From the NCBI GenBank assembly GCA_035566435.1, contig DATMRF010000143.1, forward strand, positions 1 to 64,000: 64,000 nt of DNA, given 5' to 3'. A program made the position numbers and the translations under genes. Shown here piece after piece: positions 17,912 through 26,750 of this stretch; position 1 is the stretch's first letter, and every line of letters starts with the position of its first letter. Source of the DNA: DATMRF01 sp035566435 (GTDB lineage: Bacteria; Verrucomicrobiota; Verrucomicrobiia; Limisphaerales; UBA8199). Below the pieces are notes generated by a model. That model was not told the DNA's origin. It ran no database searches and worked only from the letters and a program-made list of their open reading frames with translations.

Positions 17912-19114
17912 ATGTTCACCGTTACCGCTAACACCATTCTTCCTTGCACCATCACGGGCTCCTGGCCGCGGCCACGCTGGTTCGATATGAGCATGTGGGG
18001 CCGGCCCATCGACACTTGCATGATGGATGTGCGCTTTCGGGAAAAATTCCAGGATGCGCTGGCCGTCGTGCTCAGTGACCAGGAACGCGCCGGGCTAGAC
18101 ATTCTGACGCACGGCGACCTGCACTGCGACGACGACATGGCCGGCCGCTCGTGGCACCACTATCCCTTGCAGCGCTGGGCCGGGTTTGAGGGGGATTACC
18201 TGCAATCCGAAGCCACCGTCTCGCCCTGGTTGAAATATCCGACCGGAACGATTTTGAGCGAGATTTACACCGGGTGGCGCTGGCCGCGCGTAGTGGACAA
18301 GATCGAGCACCGGCCGTTGGATTACGCGAAAATCTGGCGGCTGGCCCAGGGGAAGACCTCCCGGCCAGTCAAATTCGGCACGTGCTGCTCGCAAGTCATG
18401 GGCTTGTTCCTCGATATCCACACTAAGAAATACAAGGACAACCGGGAAGTCGTCTGGGACATGGCCGTGGCGATGAACAAGGAACTGCTCGCCCTGCGCG
18501 ATGCCGGCTGCAAATGCATCCAGATCGAGGAACCCACGCTTCATTTCTGGTCCAACACCTATGGCCGCAAGCACGACAACGTGAAGTTCATGGTCGAGGC
18601 CTACAACCGTGAAGTGCAAGGCCTGGACGACGTGGAGATTTGGATTCACACCTGCTGGGGCAACCCCAACATGCAGCGCGTGATCGACAACGACAGCTAC
18701 CGCGAATCGTTCGAGCTTTACCTCGAAGAGTGCCGCGGCGATGTTTGGACGATTGAAACGAAGGACCGGAATTTTCGCGAGATCGAGCTGTTCGCGCCCC
18801 TGAAAGGCAAGCTGAAGAAAAAGATTTCCATCGGCGTCGTGAGCCACCGCACGCTGCAGGTTGAGCAACCGGAGGCTGTCGCCGCCTCGATCCGCCAGGT
18901 CTTGAAGCATATTGCTCCGGAGCAGTTGATCGTCTCGAGCGACTGCGGATTCGGGCGCCAGGGCTGCAACCGGGACATCGCTTTCTTCAAGACGGCGGCG
19001 ATCGCGCAGGGCACGAACATTGTGCGCCGCGAGTTGGGCCTGCCGGAGACGCGGGTGCGAGCGGCCGACCCGAAGCTGCAGACGGATATTGTCCCGAAGG
19101 CGCCGGATCGGTGA
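17912..19114 (+). CDS. MetE C-terminal-like cobalamin-independent methyltransferase
   Basis: A 400-residue TIM-barrel protein of the cobalamin-independent methionine synthase superfamily, lacking the duplicated N-terminal barrel of true MetE. Probable zinc ligands are His246 and Cys248 (IHTCWGN), Glu282 (IETKD) and Cys345 (SSDCGFG), matching the His-Cys-Glu-Cys set of MetE. It therefore likely moves a methyl or similar group from or to a thiol. The donor and acceptor are unknown; short archaeal MetE and epoxyalkane CoM transferases are relatives. The start at 17912 is chosen over 17843 because the upstream 23 residues are atypical. It is transcribed away from the sugar operon and may be independent of it. 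Confidence 0.83.
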   Translation: MFTVTANTILPCTITGSWPRPRWFDMSMWGRPIDTCMMDVRFREKFQDALAVVLSDQERAGLDILTHGDLHCDDDMAGRSWHHYPLQRWAGFEGDYLQSEATVSPWLKYPTGTILSEIYTGWRWPRVVDKIEHRPLDYAKIWRLAQGKTSRPVKFGTCCSQVMGLFLDIHTKKYKDNREVVWDMAVAMNKELLALRDAGCKCIQIEEPTLHFWSNTYGRKHDNVKFMVEAYNREVQGLDDVEIWIHTCWGNPNMQRVIDNDSYRESFELYLEECRGDVWTIETKDRNFREIELFAPLKGKLKKKISIGVVSHRTLQVEQPEAVAASIRQVLKHIAPEQLIVSSDCGFGRQGCNRDIAFFKTAAIAQGTNIVRRELGLPETRVRAADPKLQTDIVPKAPDR

Positions 19115-19199
19115 GCCCGGAACGGCAGGCGGGCAGGAAAATCAATGGCAAGAGAATTGTTCTGCGATTAGTCTTCCTACCTGAAACTGTGAGGAGGCC

Positions 19200-22100
19200 T
19201 TAAGAGTCGCTCTCGAACCTATAGTGGCCCGAACCTACCTCGAACACGGCGCGCCCATTCTCCATACTCAAGAATTTAACCCCGCGCGCGCGGCTGGCTG
19301 GTCGGCCGCTTTCTTTCACTGCCTCTGCGGATCTGGCCGGCACATAGACGGTCGCCGTTGTGTTCAGCGGCACAACGATGTTCCAGCGGAACCTTTTCGG
19401 ATCTTTTTTCCATTCACTGGCGATGAGGCCGTAAGGCGAATGGTGGGTGGCTCGGACGAAGCGCAGATTGCCCACCGGCTCGGGGCGCATGACGATATGC
19501 TTGAAACCAGGCTGGGCGGGGTCGGGCTTGATGCCAGCCAGGTTTTCGAACAGCCAGATGCCAAGGTCGCCGACCAGCATTACGTGGTTGCCGGAATTCA
19601 TCGCCGGGTCAGCGGTGTCGCCGTTCCAAAGCTCCCAAATGGTGGTGGCACCCTTTTCGACCATGTAGCCCCAGCTCGGATAAGTGTGCTGACTCGCGAT
19701 TTGATACGCCACATCCGGCCGGCCGTTGTCAGAGAGCGCGCGCATGAGCCACTGCCCGCCAATCAGGCCGGTCCCGATGTGACCCTTGCTCTCGTTCTCG
19801 ATCTTGGCGAGCAAATGCTGGAGAATGCGCTCCCGCTCGGCTTCGGGCGCGAGGTCGAACGCGAGCGGGAGGACACAGGAGGTTTGGGAGCCGTTGTCGT
19901 ATTGGCCATCCTGGGCGTTCAGAAATCTGTCGTTGAAAGCGGCCTTGAGCGTCTCGGCCAATTGAGTGAAGTGTTGGGCTTCGTCGCTCTTGCGGAGATG
20001 CGTGGCGTAGCCTGCCATCAGCCGGGCATCTTCGTAGAAATAGGCCGTCGCCAACAGTGCTTTGTCGGTCTTGCGTTTGGGATCGTTGGAGTGAATCAGG
20101 GCGGGGTCCTCTGGTGGGACGCACCAGTCGCCGTATGAATCGCGCTCGATGATGCCGTTGGTCACAAAGCCTTCCATGTAGTCCATCCATCGCTTTGCAC
20201 TGTCGTAATGCCCCGCAACGACTCCAGAGTCACCGTACTGGTCGCTCAATGCCTTCGGAATGATCACCGTGCTGCTGGGCCAGGTGACGTTGTCCGAGTA
20301 GATTGGCCAGTAAGCCGGGCAAACGTCGGGCACGCTCCCCGTGTCCTTTTGAGCATCGGCCATGTCCTGAAGCCATTTGGAGTAAAGCGCGGCAGTGTTG
20401 AACAGGTAAGTCTCGCCCTTGGACTCAGCCGAGCGGTCTCCGAGCCAGCCCTGCCGCTCGTCGCGCTGGGGGCAATCAGTGGGAATGCTGCGGTAGTTGC
20501 CGAGCACGCCCCAACGGATATTGTCGTAGATCCGATTCACCAATAAGTCCGCACAGACGAAACCCCCGGCGCTCTCGAGGTCATCGTGCACGACGCGCCC
20601 TTCGAGGGTGGAAAGGGATGGCTTGCCGGGGTAGCCGTTGAGTTCGACATAGCGGAATCCATGGTACGTAAGGCGGGGCTCGTACACTTCCCTGCCCTGC
20701 CCTTTGAGAGTGTATGTGTCGGTAACCTTCGCCCCGCGCAGATTAGCGACGTAGAGCGTTCCGTCGGGCTTGATGGTTTCCGCGTGGCGAAGCGAAACCA
20801 CCGTGCCGCGCGGTCCGGAAACATGCAGACGACACCAGCCGACCATGTTCTGGCCCATATCGAAAACATAAACGCCCGGTTTCGGCTGCGTGAGAGCGAC
20901 CGGCGCCAGGGTTTGAGTGACCCGGATGGGCTCGATCATTTGCGCGGCCAGGTTGGCGCACATGAACAACGGGCCGGTTTTGGCAATATCCGTGGCGACC
21001 AGTGACTGAGCGGGTGTCCCGCTCCCGGAACCGACGAGCTGAGCTGGCTGCCATTTCGAGTCATCAAACCCCGGTTCGCTCCAGCCGGGCATTTCGAGCC
21101 GGGCATCGTATTCCTCGCCATCGTATTCGTTGTTGGCGCGGATGGGCCCCTCGGTCGTGACCTTCCACGATTCATCGCTGACAACCATGGCTGTTGAACC
21201 GTCTTGGTATTCGACTCGCATCTGGAATATCAGCTTGGGGAAGCCGAAGCTCCGCGTATCAGTCGGCGCCTTCGAACGCGGGGCGAAAAAGCGGCCATTT
21301 CCGAGAACCACGCCCAGAGCGTTACGGCCCCGTTTGAGTTGCGACGTGACATCGCGCGTCACGTAAAAGGTGCGTTTGGAGTACTCGGTCAAGCCCGGTG
21401 ACAGCGCCTCGTCACTCACTCTGCGCCCATTGAGATAAAGTTCGGACAGCCCCAAACCCGAAAAGTAAGCAGTAGCCCGCCGGACTTTTTTCTCGATTGC
21501 AAATTCCTTGCGCAACCAGCGCGCGGGAAGGCGCCGGTCTTCGGGACCTGACACCTCGCCCCATGGCTCCATTCCCACCGGGCCCAGGTTGCGGGCCGGG
21601 AGCCAGGTCGAGTCGTCGTAGTCCTGGTTCAGCCAGCCTGACAATTCCTCCGCGGAGGTCAGCCAGTTTTCATCCGTCGCCAGTACCAGCAGCCCGCCGA
21701 TCCAGAACTCGACGCGCAAAAGGCCGACAAATCCGGCAGGATTTGGAGCATCGCCGCTGTTGCGGACGGTGGCCGCCAGAAAGTTTCTACCGGAGCGCAA
21801 TTCCCGGGCGACATCGAGAGCAGCCGCCGTTTTGAAGTTGTTTCCCAGCCCAACCATCTTCCCATTCACAAAAGCAGCAAACTCGTTGTCGCCGCTCACC
21901 AGCCAGCGCGCGGATTTAACGATGCGGCCGGGAGGCAGTACGAAGGAACGCCGAAAATACCGCGTCCCGACAGGCGCGGATTCTTCGGGATGTCCCTCAG
22001 GAAACCAAATCCACGAAGTGTTAGTCAGGGTGGATTGCAGCTCGACACCATCCACGCCGATCCAGTAGGCCTGCCAATCTGTCGGCGAGAGCAGGCCCAT

Positions 22101-22514
22101 GCTCCATTGGGCGGGTGCGCTCCAACCCGACGGGTGGCCGCTCTGGTCCCAGACACGAACCTTCCAAAAGCATTCCTGCTGGGAAACCAACGGTTTGCCG
22201 GCATAACCGAGTTGGATTGACTGATCCGAATCGACGCGGCCAGTGTCCCACAAATCGCCCTGGTTAGCGGCGAGCTTTTGCCGGCTGCCGGCGACCAGCA
22301 CTTCGTAGGCGGTTTGGCGCTCGCCCCGTGCAGATTTACTGTCTGACTCCAGCGCCCAGCTTAGTCGCGGCTGTGGAACGTCGATGCCCAGCGGGTTATT
22401 CAGGTATTCGCACCGCAAATCCTGGACCGTCAGCGTGGAGGCGGACAACCGGAGCACGCCAAGCAAGGCGACGAGAGGGGTAAAGGCACCTGGCACCCGG
22501 GACGCTCTAATCAT
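19200..22514 (-). CDS. Alpha-L-rhamnosidase, GH78 family, secreted
   Basis: A 1104-residue secreted glycosidase. A signal peptide covers about residues 1-25. Then come an Ig-like N-terminal domain (RCEYLNNPLGIDVPQPRLSW), carbohydrate-binding beta domains, and the (alpha/alpha)6 barrel typical of GH78. The catalytic region contains DCPQRDERQGWLGD, with Glu686 as probable general acid, and later TIWELWNGD with NHVMLVGDLGIWL. It would remove terminal alpha-L-rhamnose from plant polysaccharides such as rhamnogalacturonan. AAAGGAA ahead of the ATG at 22514 favours this start over the longer reading to 22574. It ends in a single-gene unit facing the methyltransferase gene. Confidence 0.93.
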   Translation of the reverse strand: MIRASRVPGAFTPLVALLGVLRLSASTLTVQDLRCEYLNNPLGIDVPQPRLSWALESDSKSARGERQTAYEVLVAGSRQKLAANQGDLWDTGRVDSDQSIQLGYAGKPLVSQQECFWKVRVWDQSGHPSGWSAPAQWSMGLLSPTDWQAYWIGVDGVELQSTLTNTSWIWFPEGHPEESAPVGTRYFRRSFVLPPGRIVKSARWLVSGDNEFAAFVNGKMVGLGNNFKTAAALDVARELRSGRNFLAATVRNSGDAPNPAGFVGLLRVEFWIGGLLVLATDENWLTSAEELSGWLNQDYDDSTWLPARNLGPVGMEPWGEVSGPEDRRLPARWLRKEFAIEKKVRRATAYFSGLGLSELYLNGRRVSDEALSPGLTEYSKRTFYVTRDVTSQLKRGRNALGVVLGNGRFFAPRSKAPTDTRSFGFPKLIFQMRVEYQDGSTAMVVSDESWKVTTEGPIRANNEYDGEEYDARLEMPGWSEPGFDDSKWQPAQLVGSGSGTPAQSLVATDIAKTGPLFMCANLAAQMIEPIRVTQTLAPVALTQPKPGVYVFDMGQNMVGWCRLHVSGPRGTVVSLRHAETIKPDGTLYVANLRGAKVTDTYTLKGQGREVYEPRLTYHGFRYVELNGYPGKPSLSTLEGRVVHDDLESAGGFVCADLLVNRIYDNIRWGVLGNYRSIPTDCPQRDERQGWLGDRSAESKGETYLFNTAALYSKWLQDMADAQKDTGSVPDVCPAYWPIYSDNVTWPSSTVIIPKALSDQYGDSGVVAGHYDSAKRWMDYMEGFVTNGIIERDSYGDWCVPPEDPALIHSNDPKRKTDKALLATAYFYEDARLMAGYATHLRKSDEAQHFTQLAETLKAAFNDRFLNAQDGQYDNGSQTSCVLPLAFDLAPEAERERILQHLLAKIENESKGHIGTGLIGGQWLMRALSDNGRPDVAYQIASQHTYPSWGYMVEKGATTIWELWNGDTADPAMNSGNHVMLVGDLGIWLFENLAGIKPDPAQPGFKHIVMRPEPVGNLRFVRATHHSPYGLIASEWKKDPKRFRWNIVVPLNTTATVYVPARSAEAVKESGRPASRARGVKFLSMENGRAVFEVGSGHYRFESDS

Positions 22515-22610
22515 GTAATTTCCTTTCGGACTCGCATCAATTGCTCCGACAAGCTGACACAGCGAGACCGGCAAGGGGAATAAAAAATATTACCTTTAGC
22601 AGGCTTCCGC

Positions 22611-22640
22611 AGGTTACCACAGGTTACCACAGGTTACCGA
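22611..22640. repeat. Three tandem copies of AGGTTACCAC
   Basis: Three head-to-tail 10-base units, the last with one change (AGGTTACCGA), lie about 100 bases upstream of the rhamnosidase ATG in the divergent gap before the protease gene. Their position would suit an operator, but a simple slippage repeat is as likely. Confidence 0.5.
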
Positions 22641-22771
22641 GCGGTTATCGCAGGTGGCGGTCCGAAGGTTGGGGCTGGGTGTCTCACTCTCGATTTTGGG
22701 GTTCTGGAGCAATGGAATGAGGGAGTGATAAAGCGCCGGAAAGGCGCAATCATGAGCGGAACGAGGAATTG

Positions 22772-22792
22772 ACAGCCGCCGGAAGCGGCGTA
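22772..22792. repeat. REP-like palindrome GCCGC-cggaa-GCGGC
   Basis: A short palindrome with a 5-bp stem (22775-22779 and 22785-22789) and a GGAAG-containing centre, followed by GTACC. The centre matches the palindromes at 13511-13553 and 57714-57733. It lies about 20 bases before the protease ATG, so it could affect translation start. Confidence 0.4.
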
Positions 22793-22808
22793 CCTTCACC
22801 TCAACCCC

Positions 22809-25800
22809 ATGTGGCGCCGTGTGCAAATCGGCCTGGTTTTGCTCGGCTTTTTATCGGCTACATTTGTCTTCGTACGCCTGGAGGGTGCCGGTGGGCCCTC
22901 AAGGCAATTCCACACAACCCTCCAGGTGACCAAGGGTGCGACCGCCGGCATGCCAGCCCCTGTCCAAAGCGTGCAGCAAAGCCTCCCGACCGCGCGCGGA
23001 AACGTGAATGCAGCGAGCGCCATCACCTCCAACCCGGGCCCCTTGTCTGGCGCGGCGATGACGAACACAGCTCTTGCAATTGACGGCCAGCTCAGCGCTA
23101 CCGGGCTGCGGCAGATTGAGGCGCTTCAAGAGGAAAAGGCTGCGTTCACTCCCGCGCAGCAGAAAATGGATTCGCAGCTCGTCTTTGCTGCCAAGCGAAG
23201 CCGGAATGAGACTATCGCCAGCGGCCTCGTGCCGGCATTGCGAATCGGCGTGACGCCCGATGCAAGTGGCATGGTCCTGGTCGATATCGCCGCAAGTGAT
23301 ACGGCGAAACTGCTCGACGAGATTCAGGCGCATGGAGGCACGATTCGGGACACCTTGCCGCACGTCAGCCCGGTCCGCGCGGCCGTGCCCCTGAGCGAGG
23401 CGGAGAACCTCGCGGCACTGCCCGAGGTGAAGTTCATTCGCCCGGTGGTTCCGACCATGGTCAACAACACTGACCCCGAGGGAGTGGCGGTGCACAATGA
23501 CTTCTTCGCGCGAACCAATTTTTTCGTCGATGGCTCGAATGTGCGGGTTGGGGTCCTGTCCGACAGCGTCGATTACATGTCGCAGGGCCAGGCCGCTGGC
23601 GACCTCGGGCCGGTGACTGTGCTGCCCGGCCAAAGCGGCGTTCCCGGCGAAGGCGAAGGGACGGCGATGCTCGAGATCGTTCACGCCATGGCTCCAGGAG
23701 CGCAGCTTTATTTCGCTACGGGAACGGGTCCGACGAACGGCCCGATTTCGGACAAGCAATTCGCGACGAACATTCTGGACCTGCGCTTTACCTACGGGTG
23801 CGACATTATTGTGGACGATCTTACGGGTCCGACGGATTCGCCGTTTCAGGATGCGGCGATCGCGCAGGCAGTCGATGCCGTCTCGGCCAGTGGCGGGCTC
23901 TATTTTTCATCCGCAGCCAACTCCGGAAACTATGATAGTGGAACCTCCGGGACCTGGGAGGGAGACTTTCTGAACGGCGGTGCCGTCGGCTTCCCGACCA
24001 ACGGGTTCATTCATAATTTCGGGACGATTGGCTCGCCAACAAACTACGACCAGGTGGCGCAAGCGAACAACGGGCACGCGAAGACGATCCTGTATTGGTC
24101 GGACCCGATTGGGGCTTCGACCAATGACTATGACCTCTTTGTTCTGGACTCCGGCGGCGTGAATGTCGTGAGCGCGTCGGTGAACTGGCAGCTGGGTACG
24201 CAGGAACCGATTGAAGGCGTGCCGGCCCCGCAGATTGCCGAGCGGCTGGTGGTAGTGCTGGCGTCGGGCGCGGGGCGGTTTTTGCACATCGACACGCAGC
24301 GCGGGCAACTGGCCATTGGCACCCCGGGCAGCACGCGCGGTCATAATGCGGCCACCAACGCGTTCTGTGTGGCTGCCGTGGACGCGGCAACCTCTTTCCC
24401 CTTCAGCTTCACCGGCGGAGCGGCCAACCCGGTCGAGTCCTTCAGCTCCGACGGGCCGAGACGCATGTTTTATTTCCCGGATGGAACGCCGATGACCCCG
24501 GGGAATTTCTCTTCGAGCGGTGGGATCGTTTTCCAAAAGCCGGATATTGCGGCTGCCAACGGTGTGACAACGGACCTCCCCCCAGGCGGGCTGAACCCGT
24601 TCTTCGGAACCTCCGCCGCCGCGCCGCATGCCGCCGCCATTGCGGCGCTGCTCAAATCGTGTAACACGAATCTGACCGCAGTGCAGATTCGCGCGCTGCT
24701 CACAGGCACCGCGCTGGACATCATGGCCGCGGGAGTGGACCGGGATTCGGGATACGGAATCGTCATGCCCGGCGCGGCGCTGCAGGCGGCTCCCGCGCCG
24801 GCGCCGGTAATCGCGGTTGTTACGCCGGGCGCTGCGGCTTCGGGTCGCGAGGTCTTCATTTACGGTTTCAGTTTCAGGACGGTCACGAATGTCTCGTTCA
24901 GCGGGACGGCGGCCTCGTTTTCCAGTTGGTCCAACGTCCTTATTGTCGCGAGTGTGCCGGGCGGCGCTGCCAGTGGCACGCTGACCATCCAATCGCCGTT
25001 TGGGAGGGCGACGGCCCCGTTTGTAGTTCTTCCCGCACTCACGCCGCCAAATGACACCTTCGCCAACGCGCTCGTGCTAACCGGGGCCGCCTTCGTAGTT
25101 TCCGCCGACACATCCGGCGCTTCCAAGGAGCCAGGCGAACCAAATCACGCGGGCAACAGCGGCGGGAAGTCCATATGGTTTTCCTGGACGGCTCCCGGGA
25201 ACGGAATGTTTTCCCTCGACACCATCGGGAGCGATTTCAACACGCTGCTAGCGGTGTATACCGGCAGCAGCGTTTCCGGGCTGACGGCGGTGGCTGGCAG
25301 CGTGGGGTCAGGCGGCAATGGATCCAACCTGCTGACTTTCAATGCGGCTGCGGGTCAAACCTACCAAATCGCAATCGACGGCGTCAACGGGGCAAGCGGC
25401 AATGCCCTGTTACGCCTCGAGCCCGCGACCACGACCGTGTTTTCAACCCATTTCGAGCCGGCCGAGGGATACGCCCCGTCCGGGCCGCCGTTGGCTGGTC
25501 AAAACGGCTGGCTCAGCACCGGAACCGGAGGCAACGGCATCGTCAGCAATTTTTTCGCGGGGCAGGGGCAACAAGCCTTTCTCGGATTCAATTCCCCGAC
25601 GCCCGCAACCAACACGGCTCTTTATCATCCTTTGAATTACACGGTAGACACGAACAACCGCCCTCTGGTGCAGTTCTCGGTTTCGATGGAGATCGTCGAT
25701 TCAAACAATAGCGTGCAAGACCAATTCTGGTGGATTGTCCAAAACGCCAGCGGTCATGCTTTGTTCGGACTCGAGTTTGATAACAGCCTCAAGTTCATCG

Positions 25801-26549
25801 ACTACCTCTTGGACACCGGCAGCGCCCAGGCCGCGCTGCCGTTCTATAACAGCGTCATCTATAACCTGGTGATCGCGATGGATTTTGGGCGCGGCCTCTG
25901 GGCCGCGACGCTCAACGGCGCGCCGCTGACTGTGATTCCTCAACCGCTGACCACCGCGGGCGCGGCGTGGACTCTAGGCAACATCGATGCCGTCTGGGTG
26001 TTCAACAATACTTCTTCACCGGGCAACAATTATCTTTTGTTCGACAACTTCACTGTTACCGCCGGAGCGAGCGGTGTCCCGCGAATCCTCTCGGGGCCCC
26101 AAAGCCAGACCGTCGGCGCCGGCAGTGATGTGTTTCTGGCTACCGCTGCTGCCGGCGGCGCGCTCGCCTACCAGTGGTTCCTGGGCACCGCGATGATTCC
26201 AAATGCAACGAACGCCAGCCTTACCCTCCGAAATGCGGTCTCGAGCCAGAGCGGGAATTACACGGTCAGCGTGTCGAACTCGAACGGCAGCACGACCGGG
26301 ACGGCCCTCGTGACCATCACCAACCCTCCCCCGTTCGCCCTATTCGGGCAACCTAACCTCACGTCCGGGGGAAGCTTGCAGTTGAGTGTCACGACGGCGG
26401 TCGGGAACAATTACCGCCTGCAGGCTTCGACGAACCTGACAGACTGGTCCACGCTCGGGACTTTTTACGGAAACGGACCAAGCACGATGTGTTTCGACCC
26501 TGCGGCATCTGAATTCCAGGCGCGGTTTTATCGGCTGGTGTCGCCTTGA
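22809..26549 (+). CDS. Secreted subtilase-like (S8-type) protease with beta-domain tail
   Basis: A 1246-residue exported protein. A membrane-type signal at 1-30 and a propeptide precede an S8-like catalytic domain. Asp252 (VGVLSDSVD) and Ser602 (GTSAAAPHAAA) are clear. Where subtilisins have HGTHV, this has GEGTAMLEIVH with Glu283, a Glu-for-His form also seen in some environmental S8 sequences and reminiscent of sedolisins. After it come an IPT/TIG-like domain (about 675-745), a PPC-like domain (about 750-875), a lectin-like beta-sandwich (about 880-1090), an Ig-like domain (about 1095-1170) and the shared C-terminal module ending ARFYRLVSP. It probably acts at the cell surface. No ribosome-binding site is obvious. 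Confidence 0.85.
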   Translation: MWRRVQIGLVLLGFLSATFVFVRLEGAGGPSRQFHTTLQVTKGATAGMPAPVQSVQQSLPTARGNVNAASAITSNPGPLSGAAMTNTALAIDGQLSATGLRQIEALQEEKAAFTPAQQKMDSQLVFAAKRSRNETIASGLVPALRIGVTPDASGMVLVDIAASDTAKLLDEIQAHGGTIRDTLPHVSPVRAAVPLSEAENLAALPEVKFIRPVVPTMVNNTDPEGVAVHNDFFARTNFFVDGSNVRVGVLSDSVDYMSQGQAAGDLGPVTVLPGQSGVPGEGEGTAMLEIVHAMAPGAQLYFATGTGPTNGPISDKQFATNILDLRFTYGCDIIVDDLTGPTDSPFQDAAIAQAVDAVSASGGLYFSSAANSGNYDSGTSGTWEGDFLNGGAVGFPTNGFIHNFGTIGSPTNYDQVAQANNGHAKTILYWSDPIGASTNDYDLFVLDSGGVNVVSASVNWQLGTQEPIEGVPAPQIAERLVVVLASGAGRFLHIDTQRGQLAIGTPGSTRGHNAATNAFCVAAVDAATSFPFSFTGGAANPVESFSSDGPRRMFYFPDGTPMTPGNFSSSGGIVFQKPDIAAANGVTTDLPPGGLNPFFGTSAAAPHAAAIAALLKSCNTNLTAVQIRALLTGTALDIMAAGVDRDSGYGIVMPGAALQAAPAPAPVIAVVTPGAAASGREVFIYGFSFRTVTNVSFSGTAASFSSWSNVLIVASVPGGAASGTLTIQSPFGRATAPFVVLPALTPPNDTFANALVLTGAAFVVSADTSGASKEPGEPNHAGNSGGKSIWFSWTAPGNGMFSLDTIGSDFNTLLAVYTGSSVSGLTAVAGSVGSGGNGSNLLTFNAAAGQTYQIAIDGVNGASGNALLRLEPATTTVFSTHFEPAEGYAPSGPPLAGQNGWLSTGTGGNGIVSNFFAGQGQQAFLGFNSPTPATNTALYHPLNYTVDTNNRPLVQFSVSMEIVDSNNSVQDQFWWIVQNASGHALFGLEFDNSLKFIDYLLDTGSAQAALPFYNSVIYNLVIAMDFGRGLWAATLNGAPLTVIPQPLTTAGAAWTLGNIDAVWVFNNTSSPGNNYLLFDNFTVTAGASGVPRILSGPQSQTVGAGSDVFLATAAAGGALAYQWFLGTAMIPNATNASLTLRNAVSSQSGNYTVSVSNSNGSTTGTALVTITNPPPFALFGQPNLTSGGSLQLSVTTAVGNNYRLQASTNLTDWSTLGTFYGNGPSTMCFDPAASEFQARFYRLVSP

Positions 26550-26671
26550 GTCTCCCCATTTTGCCCGCCTCGATGCCGATCATCACCCTAATCATCTCGT
26601 TTCACTCCCGCGTCACCCGTGAAAAATACCAAGGCCTGCGGGAACGAGCAGTCTTGGAAAAATCCATCGCG

Positions 26672-26737
26672 TTCAATTTCAGCGATACCGCCGCCGCAAA
26701 TTGGTCCCAGCGGTTCTATCGCGTGACCAGTCCATGA
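26672..26737 (+). pseudogene. Remnant of the RFYR C-terminal module
   Basis: Just past the protease stop, a 21-codon stretch reads FNFSDTAAANWSQRFYRVTSP before a stop. This closely resembles the end of the shared C-terminal module. Only a short, unrelated sequence precedes it in frame. It looks like a leftover of a duplicated or recombined tail rather than an expressed gene. Confidence 0.5.
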
Positions 26738-26750
26738 ACCGTGGTAAAAA

